NCBI RefSeq assembly: GCF_012641405.1 | Contig: NZ_JABAII010000005.1 | Coordinates: forward strand, 124,001 to 188,000 | From: Rhizobium sp. P40RR-XXII | GTDB taxonomy: Bacteria > Pseudomonadota > Alphaproteobacteria > Rhizobiales > Rhizobiaceae | Direction of reading: 5' to 3' | DNA length: 64,000 bases | Shown: positions 56,254 to 64,000 of the stretch, piece after piece | Layout: each line of letters opens with the position of its first letter | Numbering within the stretch: the stretch's first letter is position 1 | The notes under the pieces: generated by a model | Database searches by the model: none | Told to the model about the DNA's origin: nothing | Seen by the model: the letters and a program-made list of their open reading frames with translations, nothing else | Translations under genes and position numbers: made by a program

Positions 56254-56652
56254 TCACCTTGCGTGATATTGCTCGTCCGTCACATGTTCCAGCCAATCCA
56301 CAACCTTGCCGTCTAGATGTTCCTGGATGGCGATATGGGTCATGGCCGTCGTCGGCGAAGCGCCGTGCCAGTGCTTCTCGTCCGGTTCGAACCAGACGAT
56401 ATCCCCCGGCCGGATCTCCTCGACCGGGCCGCCTTCACGCTGAACGAGACCCAGGCCAGCCGTGACGATCAAGGTCTGGCCGCGCGGATGGGTATGCCAC
56501 GCCGTCCTGGCGCCAGGTTCGAAGGTGACGCTGCCGGCCGCCGCCCGGCGGGCGTCATTGGCAGCAAACAGCGGGTCGATGCGTACCGTACCCGTGAACC
56601 AGTCGGAGGGGCCTTTGCCAGAGGGCTGCGTGCCGTTCTTCTTGATGTCCAT
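56254..56652 (-). CDS. Cupin protein resembling (R)-hydroxynitrile lyases
   Basis: A 132-residue single-domain cupin. Metal ligands are visible as H53 and H55 (AWHTHP), Q59 and H94 (KHWHG), the same residues and positions reported for the bacterial manganese cupin hydroxynitrile lyase of Granulicella. The beginning ([20 protein letters not shown]) and end ([11 protein letters not shown]) also agree with that group. Those enzymes add or remove HCN at aldehydes in vitro; their physiological role is unclear and members are often annotated simply as cupins or carboxymuconolactone-decarboxylase-associated proteins. Confidence 0.8.
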   Translation of the reverse strand: MDIKKNGTQPSGKGPSDWFTGTVRIDPLFAANDARRAAAGSVTFEPGARTAWHTHPRGQTLIVTAGLGLVQREGGPVEEIRPGDIVWFEPDEKHWHGASPTTAMTHIAIQEHLDGKVVDWLEHVTDEQYHAR

Positions 56653-56822
56653 GATGACGTCCTTCCCGAGATCGGTTGCGATGGCGCGACCGTGTGGGAC
56701 TTAATTTAGCTCACGATTCACGAAGCGGTAGAGGGCCGTTCACGCATAGACTTATGAATTAGGACGATAAATCCCCTTCGAGTTGGAGGAAGCAGATACC
56801 CAGGGTGACCGTGTCGCCATGT

Positions 56823-58457
56823 CTATCGCGACATCATCGCACGGATGCTGCGATCTACCGATTGCAGCAGCTCGAAAGCTTCGTAGCGCCGCTCATGCAA
56901 CGCTTTAACGGCGCCTTCGGCTGGCTCGAACCGTTTCGCCAGCCGCGACATGGCTGCCATGGCTTCGACGAGAGAGCCGCAATGTCCGCCAGCCGTAGCG
57001 CCGAGCATGGCGGCACCGAGAAGAACGGGTTCTTCCGTATCGGAGACGGCGACCGGCCGGCCGGTCGTATCCGCCAAGAGCTGTCGCACGAGGCCGCTCT
57101 GGGCAGCGCCGCCGCTTGCAATGATGAGATCGCAGGCAATGCCATCCTGTGCCAGCTTTTCGAGCAACTGCTTGAGGCCGTAACCGATGCCGCAAAGGCC
57201 GGCGATGTAGAGAGCGGTGAGATCGTCAACGCCGGTTTCCAGCCCAAGGCCGGAAATGACGGCACGCGCATCGGGATCGGCATAGGGTGAGCGGTTGCCG
57301 AGGAATTCGGGAACGACCTGGATGGATCGCGCGAGCTTCACGGCGTCGGACGCGTTGTTGCTCACCTTTATGGCCTGCCGGTCGAGCCAGGCGACCAGCG
57401 ACAGGCCCTCCGCCTCAGCCTTCTGACGCGCCTCGCCGGATGCCGGATGCATGGTGACGAGATGATCGATCGCAGCACCTGCCGCCGATTGGCCGCCTTC
57501 AGTCAGCCAGAGACCGGGCACCATCGCCGAATAATAAGGTCCCCATACGCCATCGACGAACACGGCTCCTTCGCTCGACGCCATGGAACAGGCCGATGTG
57601 CCGAAGATATAGGCGAGCCTGTTCCTGACATCGGCCTGGCCGTCCGACCCCTGCCCGCCCAGTGTCCCGACGCCGCCGGCATGGGCATCGATCAACGATG
57701 CGCCGACCGGCGTGCCGATAGCAAGGCCGAGATCGCGCGCGGCTAACTCGTTCAAGCCCTCGCCAAGCGCCGTACCCGGCTCGACGATCTCGGTGCCGAT
57801 CCGCGCAAAGCCTTCATCGGCCAATTCGCCGAGGCCAATATTTTTAAAATACTCGGTATCCCAGCGCTTCTCATGGGCGAGATAGGTCCATTTGCACGTC
57901 ACCGTGCACACCGATCTCTGCAGCGAGCCTGTCGCGCGCCAGGTCAGATAATCGGCTAGATCGAAGAAATGGTCGGTTGCCGCGAAGAATTTCGGCAGGT
58001 TTCGCTTCAGCCACAGCAGCTTCGGCGTCTCCATCTCCGGCGAGATGCGGCCGCCGACATAGCGCAGCACGGCATGATTTCCGGCATTGATCTCCGCTGC
58101 CTCGCCGGCGGCGCGATGATCCATCCAGACGATGATGTTGCGATCGGCGTCACCCGATGGTCCCACAGCCACGGGCCGACCGTCCGCTTTAACCGCAACC
58201 AGCGAACACGTTGCATCGAAGCCGATGCCGGCGACATCACCGGCTGCTATTTTAGCCGTGACGACTGCCTCCTTGACGCTGTCGCAAACAGCCTTCCATA
58301 TCTGCTCGCTCGACTGCTCGACGATGCTGCCGGCCTCGTGCCAGATGGTGATCGGCCGCTTGGCTGCGGCGAGCAAATGGCCATTTGCATCAAAAACCCC
58401 GGCCCGGGCGCTGCCGGTGCCGACATCGATGCCGATGAAATATGGTGCCGTCATCAC
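56823..58457 (-). CDS. FGGY-family pentulose kinase
   Basis: A 544-residue sugar kinase. N-terminal [20 protein letters not shown] is the first ATP-site strand; [10 protein letters not shown] lies in the sugar site; [13 protein letters not shown] and [20 protein letters not shown] are the FGGY signature regions. Length and motifs match the pentulose kinase subgroup (D-ribulose or similar). It overlaps the SDR gene by four bases. With that dehydrogenase it would turn an imported pentitol into a pentulose 5-phosphate. Confidence 0.88.
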   Translation of the reverse strand: MMTAPYFIGIDVGTGSARAGVFDANGHLLAAAKRPITIWHEAGSIVEQSSEQIWKAVCDSVKEAVVTAKIAAGDVAGIGFDATCSLVAVKADGRPVAVGPSGDADRNIIVWMDHRAAGEAAEINAGNHAVLRYVGGRISPEMETPKLLWLKRNLPKFFAATDHFFDLADYLTWRATGSLQRSVCTVTCKWTYLAHEKRWDTEYFKNIGLGELADEGFARIGTEIVEPGTALGEGLNELAARDLGLAIGTPVGASLIDAHAGGVGTLGGQGSDGQADVRNRLAYIFGTSACSMASSEGAVFVDGVWGPYYSAMVPGLWLTEGGQSAAGAAIDHLVTMHPASGEARQKAEAEGLSLVAWLDRQAIKVSNNASDAVKLARSIQVVPEFLGNRSPYADPDARAVISGLGLETGVDDLTALYIAGLCGIGYGLKQLLEKLAQDGIACDLIIASGGAAQSGLVRQLLADTTGRPVAVSDTEEPVLLGAAMLGATAGGHCGSLVEAMAAMSRLAKRFEPAEGAVKALHERRYEAFELLQSVDRSIRAMMSR

Positions 58458-59182
58458 AGATCCGTACGCAAGGGCAGGATCACCAGATCCCGGATTACGA
58501 TGTTGCGCGGTCTCGATAGCATGAAGAGCACCGCTTCCGCCACCTCAGTCGCCTCCATGAGGCCGCCGGCGGCAATCGCTTCATCGAGCTTTGCCTGCGG
58601 CCAGTCGCTGATCAGCGCTGTCACCACCGGCCCCGGCGCCACGGCGCCGACGCGGATGCCATGCTTGGCGACCTGACGCCGCACCGTGTGCGTGAAGGCC
58701 TGAACGGCATGCTTCGACGCCGTATAGATCGGCTCCCAGACTACGGGCACCAGGCCGGCAATCGAGCTGGTCATGATGATGTCGCCGGTCTTGCGCTCGA
58801 TCATATGCGGCAGCACCATTCGGACCGAGCGGAAGGCCGCGTTGATATTGAGACCCAGCATCCGGTCCCAGGCGTCTGGATCGCCTTCCGCGACCTCGCC
58901 GCCGATATAGGCGCCGGCATTGGCATGGAAAATGTCGAGCTTGCCGAACTTGCCGAGAATTTGCGGCATCATCGTCGCCACGCTCTCGGGCTTCAGAAGA
59001 TCGACGACGACGGGATGGGCGTTCGGCCCCAGTTCGGCACAAATGCTTTTCAGGCTGTCTTCGGTCCGGTCGACGAGGGCGACGCTAGCGCCCTCGTTCA
59101 ATAACGATTTGGCGCATTCCAGGCCAATTCCAGAGGCAGCCCCGGTGATGGCGGCGACTTTGCCGGCAAAATCCTGTTTCAT
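58454..59182 (-). CDS. Short-chain dehydrogenase, probable pentitol dehydrogenase
   Basis: A 242-residue SDR. It has TGAASGIG near residue 13, [10 protein letters not shown] in place of NNAG, and the catalytic YTASKHA. Start at 59182 follows AAGGA. The neighbouring pentulose kinase and sugar transporter suggest that it oxidises a sugar alcohol such as ribitol or arabitol to a ketopentose. The exact substrate cannot be read from the sequence. Confidence 0.85.
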   Translation of the reverse strand: MKQDFAGKVAAITGAASGIGLECAKSLLNEGASVALVDRTEDSLKSICAELGPNAHPVVVDLLKPESVATMMPQILGKFGKLDIFHANAGAYIGGEVAEGDPDAWDRMLGLNINAAFRSVRMVLPHMIERKTGDIIMTSSIAGLVPVVWEPIYTASKHAVQAFTHTVRRQVAKHGIRVGAVAPGPVVTALISDWPQAKLDEAIAAGGLMEATEVAEAVLFMLSRPRNIVIRDLVILPLRTDL

Positions 59183-59207
59183 GGCAATCCTTACCTTCTT
59201 GAAGAAA

Positions 59208-60458
59208 TCAGCCGCGCCCATGCGAGGCGCGGGAACGGCGGGCCAGCGAGTCGACGATGACGGCAATGGCAAGAACTGCGCCTGTTATCATGTAGCGAAG
59301 CGCCGACGACAGATCGAGCATGGTGAGGCCACTGGCGATCGACTGGATGACGATGATGCCGAGCAGGGCTGAATAGGCGCTGCCGCGGCCGCCGAACAGG
59401 CTGGTGCCGCCGATGACGGCCGCAGCGATCGCATTCAGATTAACGTCGCCGGTCCCTGCCTGCTGGCTGGCGGACGCCAAACGTGCTGCCGCCAGCACGC
59501 CGCCAAGGGCCGCGAACATGGCACAAAGCACGAAGGCGCTGGTATAGATCCGCCGTACATTGATGCCGGCGCGCCGCGCGGCCTCGCGATTGCCGCCGAC
59601 GGCGGACATCGACCGGCCCCATTGCGTGCGCGTCAGCGCATAATTCATGACGATGGCGAGCACCACGAACAGGGCGAACATCCAGGGAATGCCGCGATCC
59701 TGATTGAGATAGAAGGCGACGAATTCCAGCGCCACCGTGATCACAGCTGCCTTCGCCAGCAGACCACCCACCGACGGCGCGGAGAGATTTGCCTGCTTGC
59801 GCCGCCGCACAGCGCCTAAGCCGGTCACCAACAGGACCGCACCCGGAATGAGCGCGAAGACATAGGCGAGCGGGCGGGGGATGACGAGAAGCTGGCCGAA
59901 ATTCACGATCGCCGAACCATAGGGCAGATTGATGGAACCGGTCGCGCCGAGCAGATAGAGCTGCATACCGAGCACGGCGAGAAGACCCGCCAATGTCGCA
60001 ACGAAGCTCGGCATGCCCAGCCGGTTGAACAGCACGGCATAGACAGCACCGATCACGCCGCCGACGACGAGTGCGGCGAGGATCGCCAAGGCCACCGGCC
60101 AGCCTTCATTCACCCAGAGCATGCCGACCATGGCAGATGCGAAGCCGCTGATCGAACCGACGGAAAGGTCGATCTCGCCGACCATCAGCACGCAGACGAT
60201 GCCGAGCGAGATGATGCCGACGGTCGAGGCGTCGAACAGCAGGTTGGCGAGATTGTTGCTGGAGAGGAAGGTCGGGTTGAGCGTACCGAACACCGTCCAG
60301 ATGATGACAAGGCCGACGACGACAGGCAGCGAGCCTAAATCGCCGGAGCGCACCTTGTCGATCGACGAGCGGATTGTGGCCGCAAGCCCGGTGTCATGGT
60401 TGACGCGAACGTCGCTGCGGTCGAGCAGCAGGGTCGATTGCTTGCCGTTCTCACTCAT
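59208..60458 (-). CDS. Sugar ABC transporter permease (RbsC/XylH-like)
   Basis: A 416-residue CUT2 permease, longer than RbsC through an N-terminal cytoplasmic extension and extra helices like XylH. Motifs: [60 protein letters not shown] and [16 protein letters not shown]. It overlaps the ATPase gene by four bases. Confidence 0.92.
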   Translation of the reverse strand: MSENGKQSTLLLDRSDVRVNHDTGLAATIRSSIDKVRSGDLGSLPVVVGLVIIWTVFGTLNPTFLSSNNLANLLFDASTVGIISLGIVCVLMVGEIDLSVGSISGFASAMVGMLWVNEGWPVALAILAALVVGGVIGAVYAVLFNRLGMPSFVATLAGLLAVLGMQLYLLGATGSINLPYGSAIVNFGQLLVIPRPLAYVFALIPGAVLLVTGLGAVRRRKQANLSAPSVGGLLAKAAVITVALEFVAFYLNQDRGIPWMFALFVVLAIVMNYALTRTQWGRSMSAVGGNREAARRAGINVRRIYTSAFVLCAMFAALGGVLAAARLASASQQAGTGDVNLNAIAAAVIGGTSLFGGRGSAYSALLGIIVIQSIASGLTMLDLSSALRYMITGAVLAIAVIVDSLARRSRASHGRG

Positions 60459-61276
60459 GGCTGGCCCCCTTCTCCGAGTTCCTGTTGGGCCTGGCGCCGC
60501 ACGGCGCGCCGCGATACGGCGTTTTCCGTGGCTCCGGTGATGGCGCTGACGAGCTCCTGGTTCGAGGCGTCGGGATAGAAGATGCCGTTATTGCGGCCGA
60601 GACGCAGAACGACGATGCGGTCGGCAACGGCGCGCACGTCCTCCATATTGTGGCTGATCATGAGGACGCCGAGCCCCTTGTCGCGGACGCGCTCGATGAG
60701 GTTCAGCACTTCGGCTGTTTGAGCCACGCCAAGTGCAGCCGTCGGCTCGTCGAGCATGATGAGTTTCGGCTCGAGCAGCAGCGAGCGGGCGATCGCCACC
60801 GTCTGCCGCTGGCCGCCCGAAAGCGATGCGATCGGGATGCGAACGCTCGGGATGCGCGCCGCAAGCTCATTGAGCAGCGTCCAGGCGCGAACTTCCATGG
60901 CGGTCTCATCAAGCTTCATCGGGCTCAATTCCCGGCCGAGAAAGATGTTTGCAACGACATCCAGGTTCTCGCAAAGAGCCAGATCCTGAAAGACCGTGGC
61001 GATGCCAAGGTCAAGCGCGGTTGCAGGATCGCTGAGCGTCACCTGCTTGCCGCGGAATGTGATCGTGCCTGAACTCGGCTGGTGGACGCCGGCCAGCACC
61101 TTGACGAGCGTCGATTTGCCCGCGCCATTGTCGCCGACGAGTGCCACGACTTCGCCGGCATGCACATCGAGGTTGATATCCGTCAGTGCCGAGACGGCGC
61201 CGAAGTGTTTCGAGATCCCTTTGAGGCTGAGCACCAGCTCGCCCGATGGGGCTCTTTGATCGGAAGCGTCACTCAT
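60455..61276 (-). CDS. Single-domain sugar ABC transporter ATPase
   Basis: A 273-residue ATPase: Walker A GDNGAGKST, signature LSGGQRQT, Walker B LIMLDEPTAAL, H-loop ISHN. Unlike RbsA-type proteins it has only one cassette, so the transporter likely uses a homodimer, as in fructose-type FrcA systems. Confidence 0.92.
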   Translation of the reverse strand: MSDASDQRAPSGELVLSLKGISKHFGAVSALTDINLDVHAGEVVALVGDNGAGKSTLVKVLAGVHQPSSGTITFRGKQVTLSDPATALDLGIATVFQDLALCENLDVVANIFLGRELSPMKLDETAMEVRAWTLLNELAARIPSVRIPIASLSGGQRQTVAIARSLLLEPKLIMLDEPTAALGVAQTAEVLNLIERVRDKGLGVLMISHNMEDVRAVADRIVVLRLGRNNGIFYPDASNQELVSAITGATENAVSRRAVRRQAQQELGEGGQP

Positions 61277-61313
61277 TTCTCGCCACCTTCCCGGGTTGAA
61301 ATGCTGTTGGTTT

Positions 61314-61333
61314 CCGGCCGCCGAAGCGGCCGG
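61314..61333 (-). other. Stem-loop between the pentitol binding-protein and ATPase genes
   Basis: CCGGCCGC / GCGGCCGG is a perfect eight-base-pair stem capped on the minus strand by the very stable tetraloop TTCG. It follows the binding-protein stop codon by about 20 bases and has no T run. Confidence 0.6.
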
Positions 61334-61351
61334 TTCTGGATGGTGCGGAGC

Positions 61352-62437
61352 TTAGCTGCCGATACCGAGCTTCTTGCAGCCATCGGCATAGCGGTCGATG
61401 CAGAGCTGGTCCGGCGTCTGGATCGGCTTGCCGTTGACGGTCTTGTCGATGATTTCGGCCTTGAGGTTTTCGGACGTCACCAAGGCCGGCGTGAACAGCT
61501 TGGTCGGCGTGTCGAAGAGCTTCGTGTCGGCCTTCGGCGTCTCGCCCGAGAGCAATTCGATCGCGACATTGGCAGCGGCAGCGGCAACGATCTCACTCGG
61601 CTTGGAGATCGTATTGTACTGGTCGCCGGAAATGATGAGCTGCAGGCCGGCGATCGTCGCATCGTTTCCCGTGACAGGCGGGACCGGATCGAAGCCGGCG
61701 GCCTTGAACGCGGCAACAGCCGCGCCGCCAGTGCCGTCATTGGCGGCAACGACGCCGAGGATTTTCTTGCCGAAGCGGGTAATCTGCCCGCTTGCCCATT
61801 GCTGCGCCTTCGGCGGCGCCCATTCCGGCGTATCGAATTCCGCCAGCACCGGATAGCCGCCCTCTGCGAGACCGGCATGAATGCCCTTCTTGATCAGGCC
61901 GGCGGCAGCATCCGTTGGCGAACCATTGATCTCGAGAAGGCCGCCGTCGCCTGCCTTGACGTTCTTCGCCTTCAGGTGATCGACCAGCGACTTGGCGATC
62001 ATCTTGCCGATCTCTTCATTGTTGAAGGACACATAGTAATCGGCGGCAGCCGACGGGATCGGGCGGTCATAGGCGATGACGCGCACGCCCTGGCTCTGCG
62101 CCAGCTTCACCAGCGAAGCGGCGGCCGTGGAATCCACCGGATCGAGCACGATGGCCTTTGCGCCCTGCGAGATCGCCGAGTTGAACTGCTGCTGCTGGCG
62201 CGAGGCGTCACCATTGGCGTTCTGATAGATGACCTTGCAGCCGGCGCAGAGCTTCTTCATCTCCGCCTGGAAACCGGGGAAATCGTGCTCTTCATAACGC
62301 GTGGAGCTCTGGTCTGGCATGAGGAAGGCGACAGTCGCGTCAGTCACCTTGGCCGACTGTGCGAAGGCGGACGTGCCGGCCAGAAGACCGACGGCAAGCG
62401 CGGCTGCGCCAGCGATTTTCAGTGCGAAATGGTTCAT
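61352..62437 (-). CDS. Periplasmic sugar-binding protein of the pentitol-type transporter
   Basis: About 361 residues with a signal peptide ending GTSAFAQ. The mature protein has the CUT2 pattern: ATVAFLMPDQSSTRYEEHDF, AIVLDPVDSTAAASL, VIAYDRPIPSAAADYYVSFN, and ILGVVAANDGTGGAAVAAFK, nearest to xylose-binding-protein-like members. Start at 62437 with GGAG eight bases upstream; an in-frame ATG at 62464 lacks one. It is the first transport gene of the minus-strand operon. Confidence 0.9.
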   Translation of the reverse strand: MNHFALKIAGAAALAVGLLAGTSAFAQSAKVTDATVAFLMPDQSSTRYEEHDFPGFQAEMKKLCAGCKVIYQNANGDASRQQQQFNSAISQGAKAIVLDPVDSTAAASLVKLAQSQGVRVIAYDRPIPSAAADYYVSFNNEEIGKMIAKSLVDHLKAKNVKAGDGGLLEINGSPTDAAAGLIKKGIHAGLAEGGYPVLAEFDTPEWAPPKAQQWASGQITRFGKKILGVVAANDGTGGAAVAAFKAAGFDPVPPVTGNDATIAGLQLIISGDQYNTISKPSEIVAAAAANVAIELLSGETPKADTKLFDTPTKLFTPALVTSENLKAEIIDKTVNGKPIQTPDQLCIDRYADGCKKLGIGS

Positions 62438-62635
62438 TGGAATTTCTCCGTTCCAAATGGTCATGGTTTCCCTCGATCATCACGGCTGTCCGCACGCAAT
62501 GCTCTTGTTTGATGCGTCGTCGAGAACGGTCCCAAACCGACGCGGCGGTAAATTTTGCACAAGCCTTCTCCTTCGGGCGACAGAGGTGCCCGTTCGCTTG
62601 CCCTCAATCTTATCTCTCCTCCCTGTCCTCCTGTG

Positions 62636-63520
62636 TTAGGCGGCCTCCACCGCGCGTGCATGCTGTGCCAAGAGCGATCTGAACCGGGAGGGCGCCATGC
62701 CCTTCTGGTCCAGAAAACGCCGATTGAAGTTCGAGATATTATTGAAGCCTGCCGCAAAGCAGATATCGGTGATCGTCATGTCAGCCTTGCTCATCAGCAG
62801 ATGACAGGCAAAGTTGATGCGCAGCCGATTGACATATTGCACCAGTGCCATGCCGGTGTGCCGGCGGAAGCTGCGTGAAAAGGCGCTCGGGCTCTGACCG
62901 GTCAATTCGGCCAGATCGCACTCGCTGAACGGCTCGGTCAGGTGCGCGTTGATGTAAGCCAGCGCCTGGTTGACGCCGGCCGACATGAAACCGGATGGGT
63001 CCGGCTGATAGCCGGCGCTGGCAAGCGTGCGCGTGCCTTCAGCGCGGCTCATCGCATCAAGAATATTCATGAAGAGCTCGATGCGGCGGATGCCGGTCGC
63101 GTCCACCAGCTCGCCGAGGATCGGGCCGACGATGGCAGCTGTTTCAGGCGTAAAGAGCGCACCACGGCGGCTCGTTTCAAGAATACCGGCGCAAGCCGAC
63201 AGCTCCGGAAAGACTTTACTGGCATCGGCAAAGAAGGATTCGGAAAATTGCAGCACGCGGCAGCGCAGCGGTAAGGTGACGCCGACGGGAACGTCGCTCA
63301 CCCAATTATGCGGCAGGTTCGGCCCCGTCAGCACGAGATTGCCCGGCTCGAACTCGCCGATGAAGTCGCCGATGAAATATTGGCCCGTCGTCGCGACGAC
63401 GTGGTGGATTTCATATTCGGGATGGAAATGCCAGCGAACGGTGCGGTAGGGATAGCCGTGTTCCCAGGCCTTGAAGGATTCTCCGCTGCCGATTGCGACC
63501 ACTTCCAAATCGGGATTCAT
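62636..63520 (-). CDS. AraC-family regulator of the pentitol operon
   Basis: About 294 residues. The N-terminal cupin-like sensor (RWHFHPEYEIHHVVATTGQY) and the C-terminal double helix-turn-helix (PFSECDLAELTGQSPSAFSR and MTITDICFAAGFNNISNFNR) are clear. Start at 63520 has AAAGGAGG seven bases upstream. It lies upstream of, and on the same strand as, the transporter genes and is the obvious regulator. The 200-base gap below it must hold their promoter. Confidence 0.9.
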   Translation of the reverse strand: MNPDLEVVAIGSGESFKAWEHGYPYRTVRWHFHPEYEIHHVVATTGQYFIGDFIGEFEPGNLVLTGPNLPHNWVSDVPVGVTLPLRCRVLQFSESFFADASKVFPELSACAGILETSRRGALFTPETAAIVGPILGELVDATGIRRIELFMNILDAMSRAEGTRTLASAGYQPDPSGFMSAGVNQALAYINAHLTEPFSECDLAELTGQSPSAFSRSFRRHTGMALVQYVNRLRINFACHLLMSKADMTITDICFAAGFNNISNFNRRFLDQKGMAPSRFRSLLAQHARAVEAA

Positions 63521-63750
63521 CGGCAAGCCTCCTTTCATCCGTCCGCGTTCACTACGGTTACGGCGCCTCCTCCCAGAGGCCATCGCGTCTTTTATGTGGT
63601 AAACCTACCCCTCATAGCCGCCTGCCGCTACTACGCCTTATACGCTCGACCGATACTTTTTTGACATGAAGGGCAGTGTCTTTGGTCAAATGTGCAGTGC
63701 GGCATGACAAATCGCACCGCCAAAACGGCTGTATTCGACCGGAAGCGGGA

Positions 63751-64000
63751 TCAATCGAGATCGTCGCGAATGCAGGCCTTAAACTGTCCGGGCGCAACCT
63801 CCCGCAACTGCGGAACCGCCGCGGCACAGGCGTCGAGCGCTAGGGGACAGCGCGTGCGGAAGACGCAGCCGCTCGGCGGGTTTGCCGGGCTTGGAATATC
63901 GCCTTTCAGGATTTGCCTGTTACGCCTGCGATCCGGGTCCGGCGACGGGATCGCCGATAGCAAGGCACGTGTATAGGGGTGTCGCGGTCTGGCGTAGAGA
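63751..64000 (-). CDS. C-terminal end of a peptide-type ABC transporter ATPase (cut by window edge)
   Basis: The open frame enters from beyond position 64000. It reads [18 protein letters not shown], then [16 protein letters not shown], the characteristic C-terminal region of DppD/DppF/OppF ATPases (oligopeptide C-terminal domain with cysteines). The ATPase core lies outside the window. Confidence 0.9.
   Translation of the reverse strand, partial: LYARPRHPYTRALLSAIPSPDPDRRRNRQILKGDIPSPANPPSGCVFRTRCPLALDACAAAVPQLREVAPGQFKACIRDDLD

Overview
The window looks like part of a genome of the Rhizobiaceae (Rhizobium/Agrobacterium type; Alphaproteobacteria). It has uniformly high-GC coding DNA, the divergent dctA / dctBD arrangement with a textbook sigma-54 promoter, a thiMED operon under a TPP riboswitch, a DUF1127 small protein next to tandem CCTCCTCC-loop hairpins, and many sugar and quaternary-amine ABC transporters. 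No rRNA, tRNA, insertion sequence, CRISPR array or replication gene was seen. Chromosome versus megaplasmid cannot be decided from the sequence.

Layout. 1-1.3 kb: decayed DNA with a frameshifted polysaccharide-type ABC ATPase remnant. 1.3-2.4 kb: small XRE regulator and NUDIX hydrolase. 2.7-7.5 kb: C4-dicarboxylate transport (dctA divergent from dctB-dctD). 7.5-10.2 kb: an uncharacterised PLP-fold protein and a YghU-type glutathione transferase. 10.4-10.9 kb: a DUF1127 gene followed by four tandem stem-loops whose loops carry anti-Shine-Dalgarno CCTCCTCC. 11.2-14.3 kb: TPP riboswitch, thiM-thiE-thiD and an SDR. 14.4-15.7 kb: uppP and a small membrane protein.

15.8-35.1 kb: a large locus that I read as D-apiose and apioside catabolism. 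It holds a GntR/FCD regulator, a RuBisCO-like protein (oiaX-like), a DUF1537 kinase (oiaK), D-apionate oxidoisomerase (apnO), a ribose-type ABC transporter with a DUF2291 lipoprotein, D-apiose dehydrogenase (apsD), D-apionate lactonase (apnL), DhaK/DhaL-type kinase subunits, and a second (CUT1) ABC transporter that encloses a cytoplasmic GH140/DUF4038-like glycosidase. Three promoters in the locus share an ATACCA-type element, a plausible operator of the GntR protein. The proposed flow is: apioside import, intracellular hydrolysis to D-apiose, oxidation to the lactone, hydrolysis to D-apionate, 3-oxo-isoapionate, its 4-phosphate, then 3-phosphoglycerate and glycolate.

35.1-37.5 kb: an unknown small protein, an EamA exporter and its divergent LysR regulator. 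37.4-55.8 kb: a carnitine locus. A GlxA/CdhR-like regulator is divergent from a long operon of BKACE, carnitine dehydrogenase-thioesterase fusion, acyl-CoA dehydrogenase, ADP-forming acyl-CoA ligase, enoyl-CoA hydratase and a peptide-type ABC transporter. These genes together could take gamma-butyrobetaine or crotonobetaine through carnitine to glycine betaine. An XRE regulator, a second paralogous binding protein whose ribosome-binding site lies in a perfect hairpin, and two alpha/beta hydrolases follow. 56.2-64 kb: a cupin closely resembling (R)-hydroxynitrile lyases, then a minus-strand pentitol/pentulose operon (AraC regulator, ABC transporter, SDR, FGGY kinase), and finally the C-terminus of a peptide-transporter ATPase cut by the window edge.
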